Source: Microbacterium sp. SMR1
GTDB lineage: Bacteria > Actinomycetota > Actinomycetes > Actinomycetales > Microbacteriaceae
Length of the DNA: 64,000 nucleotides
Direction: 5' to 3'
NCBI RefSeq assembly: GCF_003289625.1
Contig: NZ_QMBN01000003.1
Span: 1 to 64,000, forward strand
Shown here: piece after piece, positions 7,875-17,834 of the stretch
Numbering within the stretch: position 1 is the first letter of the stretch
How the letters are laid out: the number at the start of each line of letters is the position of its first letter
Position numbers and translations under genes: made by a program
Notes under the pieces: model-generated
Told to the model about the DNA's origin: nothing
Databases searched by the model: none
Seen by the model: the letters and a program-made list of their open reading frames with translations, nothing else

Positions 7875-8301
7875 GCAGTTCTTCGACTCCCCCATCCTCT
7901 TGATGTCGGCGTCGAGCCGGTTCAACCGCGCTGTGGCCCGCCGGGTGGAGGTCGCCGCCGCCGCGGGAACGTGGCGTGCGCTCGCCGCGCTCGACGAGCT
8001 CGGCCCCACGCGGGTCAGCGACCTCGCCGAGTGGCAGCGCGTGAGCCAGCCCACCATGACGACGCTGGTGCGTCGGATGGAAGCGGAGGGACTCGTCGAG
8101 CGCGCAGCCGACCCCGAGGACGGCCGGGCCTCGCTCGTGTCGATCACCGCGGAGGGGCGGCGCCAGTTCGAGGCGTTCCGCTCGCAGGCGCTCGAGGTGA
8201 CCGGGCCGGCTTGGGCGAGGCTCAGTGCCGCCGACCGATCGACCCTCGCGCGCGCTGCCGAGCTCCTTGCAGGGCTGCTCGAGGAGCCGGAACTGCGATG
8301 A
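7873..8301 (+). CDS. MarR-family repressor of downstream MFS exporter
   Basis: A 142-residue winged-helix protein: helix-turn-helix region TRVSDLAEWQRVSQPTMTTL (about 54-73), recognition helix and wing VERAADPEDGRASLVSITAEG (about 82-102), then C-terminal dimerisation helices. It overlaps the MFS gene by 4 bases (ATGA) and is preceded by a double operator that includes its own start codon, so it very likely represses its own operon until a toxic ligand binds. The ligand cannot be deduced. Confidence 0.9.
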   Translation: MQFFDSPILLMSASSRFNRAVARRVEVAAAAGTWRALAALDELGPTRVSDLAEWQRVSQPTMTTLVRRMEAEGLVERAADPEDGRASLVSITAEGRRQFEAFRSQALEVTGPAWARLSAADRSTLARAAELLAGLLEEPELR

Positions 8302-9653
8302 CCACCACAGACCCCGAAGAGAGGAAGGTGCGCGTGACCAGCGCGATGAACACAGAACGGTCCGCGACCGGCGATCAGACGAAGGCGACAGCCGAGACCG
8401 CGAAGGCGTCCATCTGGCGCCAACCCGTCGCGGTATGGGCGATCGCCTTCGCCTGCACGGTGTCGTTCATGGGCATCGGTCTGGTCGATCCGATCCTCCC
8501 GGCGATCAGCCGCGAGCTGGATGCAACGCCATCCGAGACGATGCTGCTCTTCACCAGCTACCTCTTCATCACGGGCATCGTGATGCTCTTCGCCAGCTGG
8601 GTGTCGTCGAGGCTCGGGGTGAAGAAGACCCTGCTGCTCGGGCTCGCCCTGATCGTCGTGTTCGCCGCGGCGGCAGGACTCTCCGGCGGCGTGGTCGAGA
8701 TCATCGGCTTCCGCGCCGGCTGGGGAATCGGCAACGCACTCTTCATCGCGACGGCGTTGGCCGCGATCGTCGGAGCCGCGAGCGGCGGAAGCCGTCAGGC
8801 GATCGTGCTGTACGAGGCATCCCTCGGCATCGGCCTGGCGGTCGGACCGCTCCTCGGCGGCGCGCTCGGCGAGCTGTCGTGGCGCGGTCCCTTCTTCGGC
8901 ACCGCCGCACTCATGGCCATCGCGTTGCTCGCGATCCTCGTCGTGTTCCGCTCCCCCACGCCGGCGGCCGGTGCCGCCGCGCCGGCGAAGGTGTCGCTTC
9001 TCGCGTCGTTCCGCGCGCTGCGCAACCCGGCCCTGCTGACGCTGTCGCTGACGGCGTTCTTCTACAACGTCGCGTTCTTCGTGCTGCTGGCCTATAGCCC
9101 GTATCCCATCGAGTCCGCCGCGGCGCAGGCCGGGATGACGTTCGGAGCCCACGAGCTCGGACTCGTCTTCTTCGGCTGGGGGCTCGCCGTCGCACTGACG
9201 TCAGTGCTCGCAGCTCCCGTGCTGACCCGGTGGCTCGGCTTGCGGCCCGTTCTCTTCACGATGCTCGGGCTGCTGGCCGTCGCGGAGGCCGTCCTCGCGA
9301 TCGGCATCGACAGCGCCACCGTGCTGATCGTCACCGTCATCGTGGCCGGTCTGTTCCTCGGCGTGCTGAACACCGCGCTGACCGAGGCCGTCATGGAAGC
9401 CACCGACCTCCCCCGGAACGTCGCGAGCGGCACCTACTCGGGCGTGCGCTTCATCGGCGGCGCTATCGCTCCCGCCGTGGCCGGCCCCCTCGCCGCCGCG
9501 ATCACCCCGAGTGCGCCCTACTGGCTCGGTGTCGCCGCGCTCATCGTCGCGATCGCGATCCTCGCCTTCGCCGGCCGGACCCTGCGCCACCTCGGCCGCC
9601 CGCATGAGACCGCGATCGCCGAGGCCGCCGACATCGGCCAGGGCGACGCCTGA
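8298..9653 (+). CDS. MFS transporter (drug-efflux type)
   Basis: A 451-residue major-facilitator protein with about twelve membrane segments after a polar 38-residue N-terminus. The first helix AFACTVSFMGIGLVDPILPAI and motif A-like loop SRLGVKKTLLLGL, plus the antiporter-type motif C region GIGLAVGPLLGGALGEL, point to a proton-coupled exporter. The start overlaps the marR stop, so its expression is tied to that repressor. Downstream is a dispersed palindromic repeat and a bidirectional terminator. Confidence 0.9.
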   Translation: MTTTDPEERKVRVTSAMNTERSATGDQTKATAETAKASIWRQPVAVWAIAFACTVSFMGIGLVDPILPAISRELDATPSETMLLFTSYLFITGIVMLFASWVSSRLGVKKTLLLGLALIVVFAAAAGLSGGVVEIIGFRAGWGIGNALFIATALAAIVGAASGGSRQAIVLYEASLGIGLAVGPLLGGALGELSWRGPFFGTAALMAIALLAILVVFRSPTPAAGAAAPAKVSLLASFRALRNPALLTLSLTAFFYNVAFFVLLAYSPYPIESAAAQAGMTFGAHELGLVFFGWGLAVALTSVLAAPVLTRWLGLRPVLFTMLGLLAVAEAVLAIGIDSATVLIVTVIVAGLFLGVLNTALTEAVMEATDLPRNVASGTYSGVRFIGGAIAPAVAGPLAAAITPSAPYWLGVAALIVAIAILAFAGRTLRHLGRPHETAIAEAADIGQGDA

Positions 9654-9722
9654 CCGGAGGGCATCTGCATGTCGGAGGGTGGATTCCGAGCGAGCCTCCC
9701 TCCGACGTGCAGCTTTCCTCCG
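9652..9722. repeat. dispersed palindromic intergenic repeat, copy 1
   Basis: A 71-base imperfect palindrome with core arms GTCGGAGGG/CCCTCCGAC and outer arms CGGAGGgcatCTGCA / TGCAGctttCCTCCG. A second copy with about 80 percent identity lies at 12639-12709. It begins at the MFS stop codon. Confidence 0.7.
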
Positions 9723-9764
9723 CTGTGCCGCAGCCGAAGCTGGCGCTCACGGGCGACGTAAGGG

Positions 9765-9808
9765 AAACGGCAGCCCCCCATGGTGATCATCACCGCGGGC
9801 TGCCGTTT
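9765..9808. terminator. bidirectional terminator between MFS and sortase genes
   Basis: AAACGGCAGCC (9765-9775) pairs with GGCTGCCGTTT (9798-9808); an inner palindrome GGTGATCATCACC fills the loop. A-runs and T-runs on both flanks suit the two converging genes. Confidence 0.75.
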
Positions 9809-9812
9809 GTCG

Positions 9813-10769
9813 TCACACGAGTTCGTCCGAGCCGATGTCCCGACCGTCCCGCGCCGCCCGCTTTGTCACGGCCCGCTGGTCGACGAACCCCTGTCGAGCG
9901 ACGTACGCGCCCACGAGCAGCGCGCCGGCTCCGCCGAGGACCGCCCACCAGGGAAAACCCGGGATTTCGGGAGCTGCCCCGATGTTTTCCAGGGCAGACG
10001 GCGGCGTCGGTGTGATGCGCTTCCCGGTCACGACGATGCGATGGGAATTGATCCCGAGCGGGGTGCAGGTGATGAGGGTCGCGAGGTCCTCCCCCGGAAC
10101 CGCGCGCAGCGAGCCGCTGTCGTTCGGGTCGATCACTTGGACGTCGAAGACCTCGTAGACGAAGACGTCGCCGAGCACCTCGATGGTGAACGTGTCTCCG
10201 TCCTTCACCTCGTTCAGGTTCGTGAACATCGTGGAGTTCGCGAGCCCGCGGTGCGCGGTGATGACGGTTCTCGTGCCCGCACCTCCAACGGGGAGATGCG
10301 ATCCCTCGAGGTGGCCCGCTCCGCGGAGCAGGGTCGCCTCGGAAGTGCCGTGGTAGATCGGCAGGTCGACGTCGATGCCGGGGATCTTCACTCTCGCCAT
10401 GAGCCCGTCATCCCCGGCCTTCAGCATGTCCGCGTAGCGAAGTGCGGAGTCCGTCGAGTTGCCTGACCCGACGGGGACGTTCCCGCCGGGCTCGAGCTTG
10501 ACCCCGGCGGTGAGCGCGTCGTTGTACTCGTGCGCGAGCTCGAACTGCCGCGCCGGGTTCGGCTCGATGGAATTCAGGTTCGTCTCGGCCTGCACAATGA
10601 CCTGCGACTGGTTGTAGGAAGACACCCACGCGGCCGTCATCGGATACAGACCGGCGCCGAGACCGGCCATGGCGAGCACCATGATGACGTAAGTGATCAG
10701 GCTCGGCTTCCACGTTCGACGCCGCATCCTGCGCAGAGCGGCTCTCGTGGGAACTGCGGTGTCGGTCAT
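9813..10769 (-). CDS. class C (pilus-type) sortase
   Basis: A 318-residue transpeptidase that polymerises pilin subunits at the cell surface. It has an N-terminal membrane helix (about 26-50), the sortase catalytic triad H173 (TAHRG), C235 (TLITC) and R244 (NSHR), and a C-terminal membrane helix (WWAVLGGAGALLVGAYVA) followed by basic residues, the class C topology. The ATG at 10769 starts a short basic cytoplasmic tail. It is encoded directly downstream of its likely substrate, the LPLTG pilin, with a long hairpin in the 94-base gap. Confidence 0.92.
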   Translation of the reverse strand: MTDTAVPTRAALRRMRRRTWKPSLITYVIMVLAMAGLGAGLYPMTAAWVSSYNQSQVIVQAETNLNSIEPNPARQFELAHEYNDALTAGVKLEPGGNVPVGSGNSTDSALRYADMLKAGDDGLMARVKIPGIDVDLPIYHGTSEATLLRGAGHLEGSHLPVGGAGTRTVITAHRGLANSTMFTNLNEVKDGDTFTIEVLGDVFVYEVFDVQVIDPNDSGSLRAVPGEDLATLITCTPLGINSHRIVVTGKRITPTPPSALENIGAAPEIPGFPWWAVLGGAGALLVGAYVARQGFVDQRAVTKRAARDGRDIGSDELV

Positions 10770-10804
10770 GGATTCCTGTCTCAGCAACGGGGACGGACGA
10801 ACAT

Positions 10805-10853
10805 GCCGCCGGGCGGGGCCGCAACGGAGCTCGTTGCGGCACCGCCCGGCGGC
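10805..10853 (-). terminator. very long hairpin between pilin and sortase genes
   Basis: Arms 10805-10826 and 10832-10853 pair over 22 bp with a single mismatch (outer part GCCGCCGGGCGG, inner part GCCGCAACG) around a 5-base loop. It could partly terminate pilin mRNA or stabilise its 3' end, which would set the pilin to sortase ratio. Confidence 0.7.
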
Positions 10854-10863
10854 TGTTCGGGTG

Positions 10864-12384
10864 TTACGCGCTTTCCTTTGCCTGACGCCGGGCCCGCATG
10901 AGCACCAGCCCGACCGCGACGGCGAGTGCCGCGACGCCACCGGCGATCAGGAGCACCTGCCCCGAGCCACCCGTGAGCGGCAGCTGAGGAACACCCTGCT
11001 GAGTGTTTTCGATCTCGATGTTGTCCGACGTCGTGTCGCCGACGCGAACCGCCACGGGCGTGAACGGGTTCGAAGGCAGGACGTACCCGGCGGGGGCCGC
11101 GGTCTCCTTCAGCACGTAGCAGCGCTGGGTGCTGTCGATCGCCGGATTGACACTGTCGCTCACGAAGAGACCGGTGAGGGAGATCACTCCCGAGGAATCT
11201 GAGGTGAAGCTGGTCTTCCCGCCCACGGAGATCGGCGAGCCGGCCGCCGTGGCAGCCGAACAGTCCGCTGCGTAGGGATCGGCGGCCGCGTAGATCTCGA
11301 ACTCAGCGCCAGCGAGGGTGCCGGTCGCCCCAGACGTGCCGACCGCGCGCTTGGTGATCTGAAGGTCGCCCCAGTTGGTGTGGACCACAGGAGAATCCAG
11401 CGGCGGGTTGGTGCTCGGGTCGAAGCCCGGGTTGTTCGGCCAGAACTGCGCCGTGTTGGGGATGACACCGTCGACGACCGCGTTCACGACCCCGGCGAAG
11501 ACGACCTGGATCTCCGCGCCGACGTGGGCGTTGGGGCCCTCGTTCAGCCACGCGATCCCGGCCGCGGTGAAGTTCATCGTGATCTGCTGGCCGGAGACAC
11601 TGATCGTGTAGAACGAGGGGTCGAGCGCAGTGCCGTCTGCGGTGACCGCGATGTCGGCTGCGGCCGCCGGGGTGAGACGGGTGTCCAGCGTGTCGCGGAT
11701 CGCGAATCCGGTCCAGGCCTGCGCCATGCGCGACACGGGAACCGTGACCGGGAACTTCACGGTCGACCCGAGACCGTAGTCCTGCTGGGGTTCGATCGTC
11801 TTCTCGATCGAGCCCGAGCCGTTCTTCGGGTAGGCGTGCGTGTCGTACACCCAGCCGTTCTCGTACGGGAGGGGGATCGTGACGATGAAGGGCAGCGACT
11901 TCTCGATGATGTTGGCCGGCGCCGCGGTCTCGCACACCTGGTAGAGACCGACGGGCAGTGAGTCAGCCGTCGCCGAGCCGTTGGCGGAGGTCAGCGGCAT
12001 CACCGTCGGCGTGCCGAGCGTGTACCCGGCAGGAGCGGTGCAGGCGGCACCGGGAGTGAGTGCGTCGAGGCCGTTCCAATTGGCGGGGACCGTCAGATCG
12101 ACGGCGCTCCCGGACTTGAGCAGGGGGTAGACGGTGAACTCGACCCCGGCGACCGGATCGGTGAAGTCCCCCGCGGCGGGGGCCTGGCTCACGTCGCCCG
12201 TGGCGCTTCCGGCCTGGTTCAAGTACTTGTGAACGGTGATCGAGCCGGTCCGGTCAGGGTCGATGTTGCCGTAGTCCTGCGGGGCGGCGAACGCAGCCGA
12301 GGAGCTTCCGAGGATCGCGGTGATGCCGAGAGCAGCAACACCCGCGATCGTGGTGATGCGGCGTCTGGCCGTAGGTGACTTCAT
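10864..12384 (-). CDS. LPXTG-anchored major pilin (SpaH/EbpB-like)
   Basis: A 506-residue surface protein. It has a signal peptide (1-34), a pilin motif VYDTHAYPKN (179-188) whose Lys187 is the expected isopeptide donor, Cna-B-like domains with an E-box YVLKETAAPAGY (423-434), and a C-terminal sorting signal LPLTG (468-472) followed by a hydrophobic helix and a basic tail. The downstream class C sortase would join Lys187 of one subunit to the LPLTG Thr of the next. No minor pilin or tip adhesin gene is adjacent, so the fibre may be a homopolymer. The start ATG has GAAAGGG upstream. Confidence 0.93.
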   Translation of the reverse strand: MKSPTARRRITTIAGVAALGITAILGSSSAAFAAPQDYGNIDPDRTGSITVHKYLNQAGSATGDVSQAPAAGDFTDPVAGVEFTVYPLLKSGSAVDLTVPANWNGLDALTPGAACTAPAGYTLGTPTVMPLTSANGSATADSLPVGLYQVCETAAPANIIEKSLPFIVTIPLPYENGWVYDTHAYPKNGSGSIEKTIEPQQDYGLGSTVKFPVTVPVSRMAQAWTGFAIRDTLDTRLTPAAAADIAVTADGTALDPSFYTISVSGQQITMNFTAAGIAWLNEGPNAHVGAEIQVVFAGVVNAVVDGVIPNTAQFWPNNPGFDPSTNPPLDSPVVHTNWGDLQITKRAVGTSGATGTLAGAEFEIYAAADPYAADCSAATAAGSPISVGGKTSFTSDSSGVISLTGLFVSDSVNPAIDSTQRCYVLKETAAPAGYVLPSNPFTPVAVRVGDTTSDNIEIENTQQGVPQLPLTGGSGQVLLIAGGVAALAVAVGLVLMRARRQAKESA

Positions 12385-12585
12385 GAGGTGAAGCCCTTTC
12401 TTTTGGGTGAATCGAGAATCGATCGGGGTTTTACGACGCCGTCGACCTCCGAGGAAAGTCCTCGTATAGATTTATCCGACTCCAGGTTTCGCCGGTAGGG
12501 ATATGCGTATGCTCTAAACAGCGCGCTCCCAGCGACGGGCGGATTCGCGACGTCACCAGTCGGCGATGCTTGTCGCGACGACGCG
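12385..12585 (-). promoter_or_regulatory. pilin upstream region
   Basis: About 200 bases without a gene, notably more AT-rich than the surroundings. On the minus strand TATACG at about 12468-12473 is a possible -10 element. Small palindromes CGAGGA-aag-TCCTCG and ATCGA-gaa-TCGAT lie between it and the start codon and could be operator or leader structures. No regulator gene is adjacent. Confidence 0.35.
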
Positions 12586-12619
12586 AAAAAGGGCGGATGC
12601 CGCAGCATCCGCCCTTTTT
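12586..12619. terminator. bidirectional intrinsic terminator after rtcB
   Basis: AAAAAGGGCGGATGC-cgca-GCATCCGCCCTTTTT is a perfect stem with A/T tails on both sides. It terminates rtcB on the minus strand and insulates the pilin promoter. Confidence 0.88.
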
Positions 12620-12638
12620 GTATGACTAAATCGACGCG

Positions 12639-12709
12639 AGACCGGAGGGCTTCTGCGCGTCGGAGGGCGGACTCCGAGAAGCCACCCTCCGACGTGCAGT
12701 TCTCCTCCG
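12639..12709. repeat. dispersed palindromic intergenic repeat, copy 2
   Basis: Second copy of the palindrome at 9652-9722: same order of GACCGGAGGGC, TCTGC, GTCGGAGGG, ACTCCGAG, CCCTCCGACGTGCAG and TCCTCCG blocks, with scattered substitutions that mostly preserve pairing. It lies 13 bases beyond the rtcB stop. Confidence 0.7.
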
Positions 12710-12722
12710 ATGAGGATGCGGG

Positions 12723-13892
12723 TCAGTCGCCCTTCACGTTGACCAACTGACGCAGCGTGTGCCGCACCTCGACGAGGTCGGCGGCATCCGCCATGACGCG
12801 ATCGATCGGCTTGTAAGCCTGCGGGATCTCGTCGATGAACGCATCCGTGTCGCGGAACTCGATCCCCGCCATCGCCTCCCGCAGCTGGTCGTGCGTGAAG
12901 GTCCGGCGCGCGGCCGACCGCGAGTACTCCCGCCCCGCGCCGTGCGGGGACGAGTTGAGCGAGAGCGGGTTGCCGAGCCCCGAGACGACGTACGACGCCG
13001 TGCCCATGGATCCCGGGATGAGGCCGGGCCGGCCGGCATCCGCCTGGATCGCGCCCTTGCGCGACACCCACACCTGCTTGCCGAAGTGCCTCTCGCTCTC
13101 GGTGAAGTTGTGGTGGCAGTTGATGCGCTCGAGCTCCTCGACGTCGACGCCCATCGTCTCGGACAGCTGACGAGCCACCCGGTCCATCATCTCCTCGCGG
13201 TTCAGGAGCGCGAAGTGCTGCGCCCACCGGAGCTCGCGGATGTAGCGCCGGAACTCCTCCGTGCCCTCGACGAGGTACGCCAGGTCGGGGTCGGGAAGGT
13301 CGATCCACCACTGCTTCGCGAGCCGCTGCGCGACCCCGATGTGGTACGTCGCGATTTTGTTGCCCACTCCCCGCGAACCGGAGTGCAGGAACATCCACAC
13401 CGCGTCGGTCTCATCGACCGACACCTCGATGAAGTGGTTGCCCGAGCCGAGCGACCCGAGCTGGTTGCGCCAATGCCCGGCATAGCGGGCGGGGTCGAAC
13501 TCGTTCTTCTCGGCGAGCTCCTCCAGCTCGGCGACGCGCGGCTCAGCCGTCGCGACGATCCTGCGGTTGTCGCGACCGGCCGACAGCGGAATCGCCCGCT
13601 CGATCTGCTCACGCAGCGCCCCGAGGTCGCGGCCGAGCAACTGCGACTTCGTGAACTGCGTGCGGACGGCGATCATGCCGCATCCGATGTCGACGCCGAC
13701 GGCAGCCGGCATGATCGCCCCGAGCGTCGGGATGACCGACCCGACGGTCGCTCCCTTGCCGAGGTGTGCATCGGGCATGAGCGCCAGATGCGGATGAATG
13801 AACGGCATGCCCGACGCGGTGCGAGCCTGATCGAGAGTCTTCTCGTCGATGATGCTCGCCCACGAGAGCAGCCTGTTCGAGAGCTTCTCCAT
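12723..13892 (-). CDS. rtcB: RNA-splicing ligase RtcB
   Basis: A 389-residue GTP- and Mn-dependent ligase joining RNA 2',3'-cyclic phosphate or 3'-phosphate ends to 5'-OH ends, used in RNA repair and tRNA splicing. Metal-site motifs are visible: VGVDIGCGM with Cys71, GSLGSGNHFIEV, HSGSRGVGN and CHHNF; the guanylylated His lies in SSPHGAGREYSR. The ATG at 13892 has AAGGAAAGGAACC upstream, so an open stretch of 18 codons further upstream is not used. No archease or RtcR gene is next to it; a small ORF precedes it. Confidence 0.94.
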   Translation of the reverse strand: MEKLSNRLLSWASIIDEKTLDQARTASGMPFIHPHLALMPDAHLGKGATVGSVIPTLGAIMPAAVGVDIGCGMIAVRTQFTKSQLLGRDLGALREQIERAIPLSAGRDNRRIVATAEPRVAELEELAEKNEFDPARYAGHWRNQLGSLGSGNHFIEVSVDETDAVWMFLHSGSRGVGNKIATYHIGVAQRLAKQWWIDLPDPDLAYLVEGTEEFRRYIRELRWAQHFALLNREEMMDRVARQLSETMGVDVEELERINCHHNFTESERHFGKQVWVSRKGAIQADAGRPGLIPGSMGTASYVVSGLGNPLSLNSSPHGAGREYSRSAARRTFTHDQLREAMAGIEFRDTDAFIDEIPQAYKPIDRVMADAADLVEVRHTLRQLVNVKGD

Positions 13893-13946
13893 GGTTCCTT
13901 TCCTTGTGATGACGGTCCGGGAACGGGCGCATGGAGAGGAACACAC

Positions 13947-13979
13947 GAACGCCCCGGACCTGTGCGGTGCGGGGCGTTC
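13947..13979 (-). promoter_or_regulatory. hairpin between 29-codon ORF and rtcB
   Basis: Perfect inverted repeat GAACGCCCCG/CGGGGCGTTC (10 bp, 13-base loop) lies 14 bases after the small ORF stop and about 54 bases before rtcB. It has no T-run; it could be an attenuator or an mRNA-processing site. Confidence 0.5.
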
Positions 13980-13993
13980 TGACAGTGGCGGTG

Positions 13994-14083
13994 TCAGACG
14001 TCTCGCACCGGAGGGTACGACTCATTGCGGAGCTGGAACTGGCCCAGGTCCGCTGCGATCAGGCGCTCGTTGCGCGTGGTCAT
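13994..14083 (-). CDS. unrecognised 29-residue peptide upstream of rtcB
   Basis: A 29-codon frame starting MTTRNERLIAADLGQF and ending PPVRDV. Support comes from a textbook RBS GGAGGAACGAC directly before the ATG, position on the rtcB strand, and a stem-loop between it and rtcB. The peptide is hydrophilic with no signal or membrane helix. It could be a leader peptide controlling rtcB or an independent small protein; no known family is recognised. Confidence 0.55.
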   Translation of the reverse strand: MTTRNERLIAADLGQFQLRNESYPPVRDV

Positions 14084-14160
14084 GTCGTTCCTCCGGTGAT
14101 GCCGTGCGGATTCGCGCGGCGTCGCAACCCTATGCGTGGGCGCGGCGCGGCGTCAACGAA

Positions 14161-14215
14161 AAAGCGGCGCGTGCGCCGGGAATCGCCGGAGCGATCCCGT
14201 CACACGCGCCGCTTT
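14161..14215 (-). terminator. terminator after nrdF
   Basis: AAAGCGGCGCGTG (14161-14173) pairs with CACGCGCCGCTTT (14203-14215). Read on the minus strand the second arm is followed by TTTTTCG, fitting intrinsic termination of the nrdHIEF transcript. Confidence 0.78.
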
Positions 14216-14230
14216 CGTGCGCGAGTCGGC

Positions 14231-15214
<984 letters not shown>

Positions 15215-15243
15215 TCAGTTCCTGGTTCGGGTTCCGGCATCCG

Positions 15244-17412
15244 TCACAGCATGCAGCTGACGCACTCGGACATGTCGGTGCCCTCGAGCGCCATCTGCCG
15301 CAGGCGGATGTAGTAGATCGTCTTGATGCCCTTGCGCCAGGCGTAGATCTGGGCCTTGTTGATGTCGCGCGTGGTCGCGGTGTCCTTGAAGAACAGCGTG
15401 AGCGACAGCCCCTGGTCGACGTGCTGGGTCGCGGCGGCGTAGGTGTCGATGACCTTCTCGTAGCCGATCTCGTACGCGTCCTCGTAGTACTCGAGGTTGT
15501 CGTTCGTCATGAACGGCGCCGGGTAGTAGACGCGGCCGAGCTTGCCTTCCTTGCGGATCTCGATCTTCGACGCGATCGGGTGAATCGACGACGTCGAGTT
15601 GTTGATGTACGAGATCGAGCCGGTCGGGGGCACCGCCTGCAGGTTCTGGTTGTAGATGCCGTACTGCTGGATGGATGCCTTCAGCTCGCGCCAGTCGTCC
15701 TGCGTCGGGATGTGGATGCCGTCGAACAGACCCTTCACCTTGTCGGTCTGGGGCGCCCACTCCTGCTCGATGTACTTGTCGAAGAACTCGCCCGACGCGT
15801 AGGTCGAGTCGGGGAAGCCCTCGAAGTACGTGCCGCGCTCGATCGCGATCTTGTTCGAGGCCCGCAGCGCGTGGAACAGCACGGTGTAGAAGTAGATGTT
15901 CGTGAAGTCCAGGCCCTCTTCCGAGCCGTAGTGGACGTGCTCGCGCGCCAGGTAGCCGTGCAGGTTCATCTGACCGAGACCGATCGCGTGCGAGCGGTCG
16001 TTGCCGTCCTCGATCGAGCGGACCGAGGCGATGTGGCTCTGATCGCTGACCGCAGTGAGGGCACGGATGCTGGTCTCGACGGTTTGGGCGAGGTCCTTGC
16101 CGTCCATCGCGAGCGCGATGTTCATCGACCCGAGGTTGCAGGAGATGTCCTTGCCGATCTGGGCGTACGAGAGGTCCTCGTTGTACGTCGTCGGGGTGTT
16201 GACCTGGAGGATCTCCGAGCACAGGTTCGACATGTTGATCCGACCCTTGATCGGGTTGGCCTTGTTCACCGTGTCCTCGAACATGATGTACGGGTAGCCC
16301 GACTCGAACTGGATCTCGGCGAGGGTCTGGAAGAACTCGCGCGCGTTGATCTTCGTCTTCTTGATGCGCGCGTCGTCGACCATCTCGCGGTACTTCTCGG
16401 TGACCGAGATGTCGCCGAACGGAACGCCGTAGACCTTCTCGACGTCGTAGGGCGAGAACAGGTACATGTCCTCGCCGTTCTTGGCGAGCTCGAAGGTGAT
16501 GTCGGGGATGACGACACCCAGCGACAGCGTCTTGATGCGGATCTTCTCGTCGGCGTTCTCGCGCTTGGTGTCGAGGAACTTCAGGATGTCGGGGTGGTGC
16601 GCCGACAGGTACACCGCGCCGGCACCCTGACGCGCGCCGAGCTGGTTGGCGTAGCTGAAGCTGTCTTCGAGCAGCTTCATGACGGGGATGATGCCCGACG
16701 ACTGGTTCTCGATCTGCTTGATCGGAGCACCGGCCTCACGGATGTTCGACAGCAGCAGGGCCACGCCGCCGCCGCGCTTCGAGAGCTGCAGGGCGGAGTT
16801 GATGCCGCGGGCGATCGACTCCATGTTGTCTTCGATGCGGAGCAGGAAGCACGACACGAGCTCGCCGCGCTGCGCCTTGCCGGTGTTGAGGAACGTCGGG
16901 GTGGCGGGCTGGAAACGACCCGAGATGATCTCGTCGACGAGCTGCATCGCGAGGTTCTCGTCGCCGTCGGCCAGGCCGAGGGCGGTCATGACGACGCGGT
17001 CCTCGAAGCGCTCGAGGTAACGCTTGCCGTCGAAGGTCTTCAGCGTGTAGCTCGTGTAGTACTTGAATGCGCCGAGGAAGGTCTCGAAGCGGAACTTCTT
17101 GCCGTAGGCGAAGTCGTTGAGCTTCTGGATGAACTCGAGCGAGTACTTCTCGATGACCTTGGGCTCGTAGTACTCCTTCTCGACGAGGTAGTCGAGACGC
17201 TCCTTGAGGGAGTGGAAGAAGACCGTGTTCTGGTTGACGTGCTGGAGGAAGTACTCCCGCGCGGCGCGCTTATCGGCGTCGAACTGGATCTTGCCGTCCG
17301 CGCCGTAGAGGTTGAGCATCGCGTTGAGGGCGTGGTAGTCGAGCCCGTCGAAGCGCGCGTCGACCTTGAAGCCGTTATCGGTCAAGGCTGTTTCCAGTGC
17401 TGATTCCACCAT
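15244..17412 (-). CDS. nrdE: class Ib ribonucleotide reductase large subunit NrdE
   Basis: A 722-residue catalytic subunit converting ribonucleoside diphosphates to deoxy forms. Conserved elements are the active-site Cys in GELVSCFLL, the MSNLCSEIL motif, the radical-transfer tyrosines near the C-terminus and the redox-shuttle tail CVSCML that receives electrons from NrdH. It lacks the long N-terminal ATP cone of class Ia enzymes, as expected for NrdE. The ATG at 17412 overlaps the 3' end of nrdI by 31 bases. Confidence 0.96.
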   Translation of the reverse strand: MVESALETALTDNGFKVDARFDGLDYHALNAMLNLYGADGKIQFDADKRAAREYFLQHVNQNTVFFHSLKERLDYLVEKEYYEPKVIEKYSLEFIQKLNDFAYGKKFRFETFLGAFKYYTSYTLKTFDGKRYLERFEDRVVMTALGLADGDENLAMQLVDEIISGRFQPATPTFLNTGKAQRGELVSCFLLRIEDNMESIARGINSALQLSKRGGGVALLLSNIREAGAPIKQIENQSSGIIPVMKLLEDSFSYANQLGARQGAGAVYLSAHHPDILKFLDTKRENADEKIRIKTLSLGVVIPDITFELAKNGEDMYLFSPYDVEKVYGVPFGDISVTEKYREMVDDARIKKTKINAREFFQTLAEIQFESGYPYIMFEDTVNKANPIKGRINMSNLCSEILQVNTPTTYNEDLSYAQIGKDISCNLGSMNIALAMDGKDLAQTVETSIRALTAVSDQSHIASVRSIEDGNDRSHAIGLGQMNLHGYLAREHVHYGSEEGLDFTNIYFYTVLFHALRASNKIAIERGTYFEGFPDSTYASGEFFDKYIEQEWAPQTDKVKGLFDGIHIPTQDDWRELKASIQQYGIYNQNLQAVPPTGSISYINNSTSSIHPIASKIEIRKEGKLGRVYYPAPFMTNDNLEYYEDAYEIGYEKVIDTYAAATQHVDQGLSLTLFFKDTATTRDINKAQIYAWRKGIKTIYYIRLRQMALEGTDMSECVSCML

Positions 17413-17831
17413 CGTTCCAATCCTGCGCTCACGCGCTCGACGTCTTCGGGCGTGCCGAACAGTTCCACCTTGTCCAAGTGCGGCACGGAGCACTTGCGGC
17501 TGATGATGTCGCCGGCGAGGCAGTACGACTCGCCGAAATTCGTGTTGCCGGTGGAGATGACTCCCCGGAGGAGGGTGCGGTTGCGCACGTCGTTCAGGAA
17601 GCGAACGACCTGCTTGGGCACCGCACCCTTCTCCTCACCGCGCCCCTGTCCCCCGCCGTAGGTGGGGGTGACGAGCACGAAGGGCTCGGTCATGACGAGG
17701 GGCGTCGGTGAGGAGTGAAGGGGGATGCGGAGCGCCGGCAGTCCGAGCTTGTCGATGAATCGCGCGGTGTTGCCGGAGACGCTCGAGAAGTACACGAGCA
17801 GAGGCGCCCGCGTCGCGACCGCCGTGCTCAT
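17382..17831 (-). CDS. nrdI: flavodoxin-like NrdI protein
   Basis: A 149-residue flavoprotein that supplies oxidant for assembling the Mn-tyrosyl cofactor of NrdF. The FMN phosphate loop [12 protein letters not shown] (14-25), the TPTYGGGQG segment and the late loop [14 protein letters not shown] match NrdI. The gene lies 3 bases after nrdH and overlaps nrdE by 31 bases, so the three are translationally linked. Confidence 0.95.
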   Translation of the reverse strand: MSTAVATRAPLLVYFSSVSGNTARFIDKLGLPALRIPLHSSPTPLVMTEPFVLVTPTYGGGQGRGEEKGAVPKQVVRFLNDVRNRTLLRGVISTGNTNFGESYCLAGDIISRKCSVPHLDKVELFGTPEDVERVSAGLERWWNQHWKQP

Positions 17832-17834
17832 GGC

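Noticed and set aside
15421..17403. 660-codon plus-strand frame opposite nrdE
   Set aside because: Antisense to a well-conserved gene, with repetitive Val/Leu/Asp composition.
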